64,000 bases of DNA, from the NCBI RefSeq assembly GCF_003966655.1, contig NZ_AP018795.1, positions 2,063,501-2,127,500 of the forward strand. The letters run 5' to 3'. The notes beneath the pieces were generated by a model. That model was not told where the DNA came from and did not search any database. It was given only the letters and a program-made list of their open reading frames with translations. A program made the position numbers and the translations under genes. This stretch comes from Acidithiobacillus ferridurans. GTDB lineage: Bacteria; Pseudomonadota; Gammaproteobacteria; Acidithiobacillales; Acidithiobacillaceae. This document shows positions 59,118 through 64,000 of this stretch, piece by piece; the stretch's first letter is position 1; each line of letters begins with the position of its first letter.

Positions 59118-60460
59118 ATGCCCTATATTCCCCACGACGCAGCGGAGACGGCGGCGATGTTGGCCGCCGTCGGCGTTGAGCGTCTCGACCAGCTTTTCGA
59201 TGAAATTCCCCCAGTCCTGCAAGCGCAGGATATGGCCTTGCCGGAAGGACTGTCGGAAATGGCGCTGCAGCGTGAACTGGAGGGAAGGGCGCTGGCCAAC
59301 GCGCCACTGCGCTGCTTTGCGGGGGCGGGGCTTATGCCCATCATATCCCGGCCGTCGTCTGGGAAATTGCCGGGCGCGGCGAGTTTTATTCCGCTTATAC
59401 GCCGTATCAGGCGGAAGCCAGCCAAGGTACACTGCAGCTCATTTACGAGTATCAGAGCTTCATCACCCGGCTGACCGGGCTGGAGGTGAGTAATGCCTCC
59501 CTCTATGACGGAGCCTCGGGCTTGGCCGAGGCCTGCCTGATGGCGTTACGCATTCAGGGCGGCGACAAATCCATCCTGGTGCCGGAGAACCTGCTGCCGG
59601 GCTGGCGGCGGGTGCTGGACAGCGTGCTTGGCTTGCAGAACATCCGTTTGGTGAGCGTGCCTTATGACCGTGCTACGGGCACCCTGATATTACCCGCAGA
59701 TGCGGGAGATGCTGCGGCGCTGATCATTCTCCAGAGCAACGCCCTGGGTCTGCTGGAGCCGGTGGATGCGTTGACCGACTGGGCCCATGCCCATGGCCTG
59801 CTCGCCATAGCCGTGGTCAATCCGCTGGCGCTGGCGTTGCTGAAGGCGCCGGGGGTTTGGGGCACACAGGGTGCGGATATGGCGGTGGGGGAAGGGCAGC
59901 CGCTGGGGATTCCCCTGAGCGGCGGCGGACCTTACTTTGGTTTTCTGGCCTGCCGCAAGGCCCAAGTGCGCCAGTTGCCGGGACGCCTGGTGGCGAAAAC
60001 CGTGGATGGCCAAGGCCGCGAGGGTTTTTGTCTGACCCTGCAGGCGCGGGAGCAGCATATTCGCCGCGGCAAGGCGACGAGCAACATCTGCACCAATCAG
60101 GGCCTGATGGTGACGGCGGCGACCATTCACATGGCGGCGCTGGGCGGGCACGGCTTGCAGCAGACGGCAGTGCGGTGCCATGAGCGTGCCGTGCGACTGC
60201 GGGAACTGTTGACGGGGGTGCCGGGGGTGAGTCTGCCTTATGGCGGGGCCTTTTTCCATGAATTTGTCGTGCGCTTGCCTCATGCTGCCGTGGCGGTACG
60301 GGATGCGCTGCTGGGCTATGGTTTGCTGGCGGGACTCCCCCTCTCGGATTGGGGAATGGGCGAAGCGGGCGATCTGCTGGTATGCACCACGGAACTGCTG
60401 GAAGAGGCGGATCTGTTGGCGTATCGCGGTGCCCTGACCGCTGTGCTGGAGACTTTATGA
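59118..60460 (+). CDS. gcvPA: Glycine dehydrogenase (decarboxylating) subunit 1, split by a frameshift
   Basis: The N-terminal half of the P protein, encoded as a separate subunit. The first part (59118 to about 59330) starts [31 protein letters not shown] and reaches [11 protein letters not shown]. The rest continues in another frame: [61 protein letters not shown], then to 60460. Adding one G to the 4-base run at 59327-59330 restores GAGAY and a protein of about 447 residues. The intact flanking gcv genes argue for a sequence error rather than a pseudogene. Confidence 0.88.
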
Positions 60461-61887
60461 GCGATTCCATTTTCGATCACGATCATCATGCTCCGGCGCT
60501 GGCGTTGCCCTCCGATATTCCGGCGGCGCTACTGCGGAAGACACCCCTGAATCTGCCCAATCCGGCCGAACTGGAGGTGCTGCGCCACTACACCCAGTTG
60601 TCCCAGAAGAATTTTTCCATTGATACCCAGTTTTATCCGCTGGGTTCCTGCACCATGAAATATAATCCGCGGATTGCCCATACCATGGCCGCGCTGCCGG
60701 GCTTCGCGCGCCTGCATCCGGATACGCCGGCGCAGGGTATGCAGGGATTGTTGCAGGTGCTCTGGGAGTTGCAGGAATGGCTGGCGGCGACGACGGGCAT
60801 GGCCGCGGTGAGCCTGACCCCGGCGGCGGGCGCCCAAGGCGAACTGGCCGGTGTCGCCATGATCCGCGCCTATCATGCGGCGCACGGCGACCATGGACGG
60901 CGGAAGATGCTGATTCCCACGGCGGCGCACGGCACCAATCCGGCCAGCGCCCGGATGGCAGGTTTTGACGTGGTGGAAATCCCTAATCGGGCCGACGGTG
61001 ACCTGGATATGGCCTTTTTGGATCAGCATCTGGGGCCGGATATCGCAGGGATCATGTTGACCAACCCCTCCACCCTGGGGGTGTTCGAGCGTCGGATTAC
61101 CGAAATTGCGGCACGCGTTCACGAGGCAGGGGGGCTGCTCTATTATGATGGCGCCAATCTCAATGCCATTCTCGGGCGGGTGCGGCCGGGGCAGATGGGT
61201 TTTGATGCGATGCATCTGAACCTGCACAAGACTTTTGCCACGCCTCATGGCGGCGGCGGGCCGGGTGCGGGTGCAGTAGCGGTACAGGAACGCCTGCGGC
61301 CTTTTCTGCCCCTGCCAGTGGTCGCGCGGGAAGCGGCAGGCGCGCTGCGCTGGCTGGATGAAGGGGATTTGCCGCAGAGCATTGGCCGGCTCAGCGCCCA
61401 TGGCGGAAATATCGGCGTACTGCTGCGCGCCCACGCTTACCTGCGGCGTCTGGGGCGGTCGGGGGTGGGCCGGGTATCGGCTTATGCCGCGCTCAATGCC
61501 AATTATCTGCTCAGGGAGCTGCAGCGGGTGGGCTATCAGGCGGCCTTCCCGGAGCGGCGGGCCAGTCACGAGTTCATCCTGAGCGTCAGCGATCTGCAGA
61601 AAGCGACAGGTATACGGGCGCTGGATGTGGCCAAGCGCCTGCTGGATTTCGGGATTCACGCGCCGACCGTTTACTTTCCCCAACTGGTGCCGGAGTGCCT
61701 GCTGATCGAACCTACGGAGACCGAAAGCAAGGCGACCCTGGATCGTTTCGTGACGGTGATGGCGCAGATTCGCCGAGAGGCCCTGGAGCAGCCGGAACTC
61801 TTGCGGGAAGCACCTCACCATCTGCCGGTGGGGCGTCTGGATGAAGCCCTGGCGGCGCGGCGTCTGGATGTCGCGGAGGCTTTGTGA
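60457..61887 (+). CDS. gcvPB: Glycine dehydrogenase (decarboxylating) subunit 2
   Basis: The PLP-binding subunit of the two-subunit P protein, which decarboxylates glycine onto the lipoyl group. 476 residues. Contains [43 protein letters not shown], and the PLP lysine in [20 protein letters not shown]. It begins with an ATGA overlap with gcvPA and ends the gcv operon. Confidence 0.96.
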   Translation: MSDSIFDHDHHAPALALPSDIPAALLRKTPLNLPNPAELEVLRHYTQLSQKNFSIDTQFYPLGSCTMKYNPRIAHTMAALPGFARLHPDTPAQGMQGLLQVLWELQEWLAATTGMAAVSLTPAAGAQGELAGVAMIRAYHAAHGDHGRRKMLIPTAAHGTNPASARMAGFDVVEIPNRADGDLDMAFLDQHLGPDIAGIMLTNPSTLGVFERRITEIAARVHEAGGLLYYDGANLNAILGRVRPGQMGFDAMHLNLHKTFATPHGGGGPGAGAVAVQERLRPFLPLPVVAREAAGALRWLDEGDLPQSIGRLSAHGGNIGVLLRAHAYLRRLGRSGVGRVSAYAALNANYLLRELQRVGYQAAFPERRASHEFILSVSDLQKATGIRALDVAKRLLDFGIHAPTVYFPQLVPECLLIEPTETESKATLDRFVTVMAQIRREALEQPELLREAPHHLPVGRLDEALAARRLDVAEAL

Positions 61888-61899
61888 CCGTCTGAACCC

Positions 61900-63588
61900 C
61901 TATGCAGCCCCTTCCCCCTGCTCATCCGCCACGATCCGGCCGCGTTCGAGGCGGATGACCTGATCGGCGAGGCGGGTGGTGCGCGGGCGGTGTGCGATGA
62001 TGATGATGGTTTTGCGGCCGTGGAGAGCGCTGAGGGTCTCTGCGATGTGTTCTTCACTTTCGCTGTCGAGGTTGCTGGTGGCCTCGTCGAGGACCAGTAC
62101 GGGGCGATCCAGATAGAGCGCGCGGGCGATGGCAAGCCGCTGGCGTTGTCCCCCGGAAAGATTGCCGCCATTACCCTTGATCAGCGTGTCCAGCCCGCCG
62201 GTCTTGGCCAGAAAATCCCAGGTATGGGCCTGCCGTGCGGCGGCCTCGGCGCGTTCGCGATCCGGTTGCGCGTCGGCGTAGGCGATATTGCTAAGGGCGC
62301 TGCCGGTGAAAAGTACAGGCTCCTGGGCTACAAAGGCGAAATAGCTGCGGTAATCGCCGGAAGGAAGTTCGCGGATGGATTGCCCCGCCACGGTGATGTC
62401 TCCCCCACTGGGCGGCAGAAGGCCGAGCATCACCCGCGCCAGACTGGTTTTTCCACCACCGCTAGGACCGACTATGGCGGTCGTGCTCAACGGTGGTATG
62501 GTGAACTGCAGTCCGCGCAAAATCGCTTCACCACTCATCTGCAGTTGGAGGTCGTGGCACTGCCAGGTGCCCCAGGGGCGCGGGATGGCGGAACGGGTAC
62601 CGGATTCTGCGGGCTGATCCAGCCAGGCGAAAAGGCGATCTGCGGCCGAGAATCCCTGCTGCAGTTGATTGTTGGCCGAGGAAAGCTGGCGCAGCGGCTC
62701 GTAGACCATCCCGAGCGCTGTCAGGAAACTGAAAAAGGCTCCGGTCGTCATGCCGCCGTTCACCACCTGACTGCCGCCCAGATAGATGATGGCCCCGATG
62801 CCCAGTGCGGCGATCATTTCCATGATAGGGACGGTCGCCTTCTGGATACGGGCGATCTGCATCATCAGGTCGAAATAGCGTCGCGCCTGAACACCGAACC
62901 GTTGCGCCTCGAAGGCTTCACTGCCCTGACTTTTGATGACCTCGGCGCCACGCAGGCTCTGGGAGAACTGATCCATGATCTGGCCCATCTGCTCCTGCTG
63001 GCGCTCGCCGCGCTGGCGCAATTTATGCCCGAAACGAATCAGGGGATAAAATGCGATGGGCAGGGTGACGAAGCTGATGAGCGCCAGCTTCCAGCTCATG
63101 TAAAACACCACCGCCATCAGCGCGATGATCTGGAAGGTGGATAGAAAGAAGCGCGCCAGCACCGACAACCCCTGCTGCAACAAGGTCAGGTCCAGACTCA
63201 TCCGGGACAGGGTGCTGCCGTGACTGTTATCGATCAGGACGCCGAGGGGCAGACGCAGGGTGTGGGCGAACAGACGTTCGCGCAGGTGTCGCAAAATGTC
63301 TTCTTCCACCCGGGCGAGGGTGATGGCCTGCAGGTAGTCGGCGCTCCCCTTGACCGCGTAGATCGCGATGACACCCAAGGGCAGCCAGATAAGCATGTCG
63401 GCGTTGCGGTCGATGAATATCCGGTCGAGGACCGGCTTGATCATGTAGGCCACTCCGCCCGTGGCCGCGCCCGAAATCACCATGAACAGCATGGCGACGG
63501 CGACGCGTCCCCGGTACGCGCGAACCAGGCTGAGCAGGCGGTAAAAGCTGGGAGAACGGAGCGCGGCGCGCGCGCCGGCGTCACTCAC
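61900..63588 (-). CDS. msbA: MsbA-like lipid ABC transporter
   Basis: An inner-membrane half-transporter with a six-helix domain followed by an ATPase domain, 562 residues. The ATPase has [16 protein letters not shown] (Walker A), [37 protein letters not shown] (signature and Walker B) and an H-loop in [12 protein letters not shown]. It is closest in layout to MsbA, the lipid A flippase; the H-loop segment reads HRPRTT rather than the common HRLST. It starts at GTG 63588, overlapping the ferredoxin stop (GTGA). Convergent to gcvPB. Confidence 0.85.
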   Translation of the reverse strand: MSDAGARAALRSPSFYRLLSLVRAYRGRVAVAMLFMVISGAATGGVAYMIKPVLDRIFIDRNADMLIWLPLGVIAIYAVKGSADYLQAITLARVEEDILRHLRERLFAHTLRLPLGVLIDNSHGSTLSRMSLDLTLLQQGLSVLARFFLSTFQIIALMAVVFYMSWKLALISFVTLPIAFYPLIRFGHKLRQRGERQQEQMGQIMDQFSQSLRGAEVIKSQGSEAFEAQRFGVQARRYFDLMMQIARIQKATVPIMEMIAALGIGAIIYLGGSQVVNGGMTTGAFFSFLTALGMVYEPLRQLSSANNQLQQGFSAADRLFAWLDQPAESGTRSAIPRPWGTWQCHDLQLQMSGEAILRGLQFTIPPLSTTAIVGPSGGGKTSLARVMLGLLPPSGGDITVAGQSIRELPSGDYRSYFAFVAQEPVLFTGSALSNIAYADAQPDRERAEAAARQAHTWDFLAKTGGLDTLIKGNGGNLSGGQRQRLAIARALYLDRPVLVLDEATSNLDSESEEHIAETLSALHGRKTIIIIAHRPRTTRLADQVIRLERGRIVADEQGEGAA

Positions 63589-63908
63589 TCTTCGAGCAGT
63601 CCCCGTTTATCCTTGACGTTCAGCCAGGCATCGGCATCTTCCGGCGCGGCCTTTTTCTGGATGATGGCCGGCCAGATCTTGGCAAGACGGGCGTTGATTT
63701 CTTCAAATACTTTCTGACCATCCGGCAAGTCGTCATCGCGGAAAATGGCGCCCGCGGGACATTCCGGTTCGCAGAGGGTGCAATCGATGCACTCGTCGGG
63801 GTCGATGACCAGGAAATTCGGCCCTTCGCGGAAACAGTCCACCGGGCAGACGTCCACACAGTCCGTATATTTGCACTTGATACAAGATTCAGTCACCACA
63901 TAAGTCAT
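63585..63908 (-). CDS. fdxA: Ferredoxin with 3Fe-4S and 4Fe-4S clusters (FdxA type)
   Basis: A 107-residue 7Fe ferredoxin. It begins [56 protein letters not shown], with the typical pattern of one cluster site split by an extra Cys-containing insert and a second CxxCxxCxxxCP motif, followed by a helical C-terminal extension ending KDKRGLLEE. Length fits the FdxA family. GAGGAG lies 11 bases upstream of ATG 63908. Confidence 0.93.
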   Translation of the reverse strand: MTYVVTESCIKCKYTDCVDVCPVDCFREGPNFLVIDPDECIDCTLCEPECPAGAIFRDDDLPDGQKVFEEINARLAKIWPAIIQKKAAPEDADAWLNVKDKRGLLEE

Positions 63909-63941
63909 GGGGGCGGAGCTCCTCACGGTTGAGTCTGATGA

Positions 63942-63947
63942 ATTATA
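63942..63947 (-). promoter_or_regulatory. Candidate -10 element of fdxA-msbA
   Basis: On the minus strand a perfect TATAAT lies about 35 bases upstream of the fdxA start. No good -35 is seen at the usual distance, so only the -10 is marked. Confidence 0.4.
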
Positions 63948-64000
63948 GCCGGGTGTGCCGGCGGGTTGCGGGTCTATTCTAGCCTAAGGCGGCAGTGCTG

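Noticed and set aside
60529-61821. A 430-residue antisense frame over gcvPB
   Set aside because: The gcvPB protein is certain; the antisense frame is caused by GC-rich codon bias.

Overview
The window is a dense chromosomal segment (about 60% GC by eye) with no insertion sequence, phage gene, CRISPR array or rRNA. The gene order lon-hup-tRNA-ppiD, thiL-pgpA-cinA-recA-recX-alaS and glnD-map, together with cytochrome bd, an NAD(P)-linked group 3b-type NiFe hydrogenase, osmoregulated glucan genes and a two-subunit glycine decarboxylase, points to an Acidithiobacillus-like chemolithotrophic proteobacterium. That name is an inference from layout and protein character, not the result of a search.

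Layout. 1-4.1 kb: the 3' part of lon, hupB with a good promoter, tRNA-Val and tRNA-Asp, a terminator and a PpiD-like foldase. 4.1-8.6 kb: membrane proteins (PAP2 phosphatase, DUF4337, a divergent NRAMP transporter, a 66-residue membrane peptide, a DHA2 exporter). 8.6-14.3 kb, minus strand: hflD, glnD, map, sfsA, gluQ. 14.3-21 kb, plus strand: thiL, pgpA, a cinA-like amidase, recA, recX, alaS. 21-26.2 kb, minus strand: a compact hydrogenase operon (hydB-hydG-hydD-hydA, maturation protease, small secreted protein). 26.2-35.3 kb: lytic transglycosylase, SWIM/SNF2 helicase, phosphohexomutase, ABC-F protein. 35.3-40.6 kb: a TPP riboswitch with thiC, then a CopD-like protein, GMC oxidoreductase and aldehyde dehydrogenase. 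40.6-46.3 kb: a cytochrome bd operon and its divergent sigma-54 activator. 46.2-64 kb: esterase, dihydrolipoamide dehydrogenase-like protein, opgG-orf-opgH, an epimerase-like protein, sohB, moaD-moaE, yajQ, a roadblock protein coupled to gcvT-gcvH-gcvPA-gcvPB, msbA and a 7Fe ferredoxin.

Most notable system. The cytochrome bd operon (minus strand, 44592 to 40685) begins with a persulfide-dioxygenase (ETHE1)-like protein in which nearly every metal ligand is replaced, then cydA, cydB, and two tiny membrane proteins of 67 and 33 residues, and ends in a UUCG-loop terminator. It has a consensus sigma-54 -24/-12 element. The divergent neighbour is a sigma-54 activator with GAFTGA and an N-terminal PAS-like domain carrying four clustered cysteines. 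The arrangement suggests redox- or sulfur-responsive control of cytochrome bd with a non-catalytic sensor or accessory protein.

Data quality. Five genes (DHA2 exporter, slt, SNF2, ABC-F, gcvPA) are each broken by a frameshift, and every one is repaired by adding a single G or C to an adjacent G/C run. This looks more like homopolymer under-calling than real gene decay, so these genes are probably intact in the organism.
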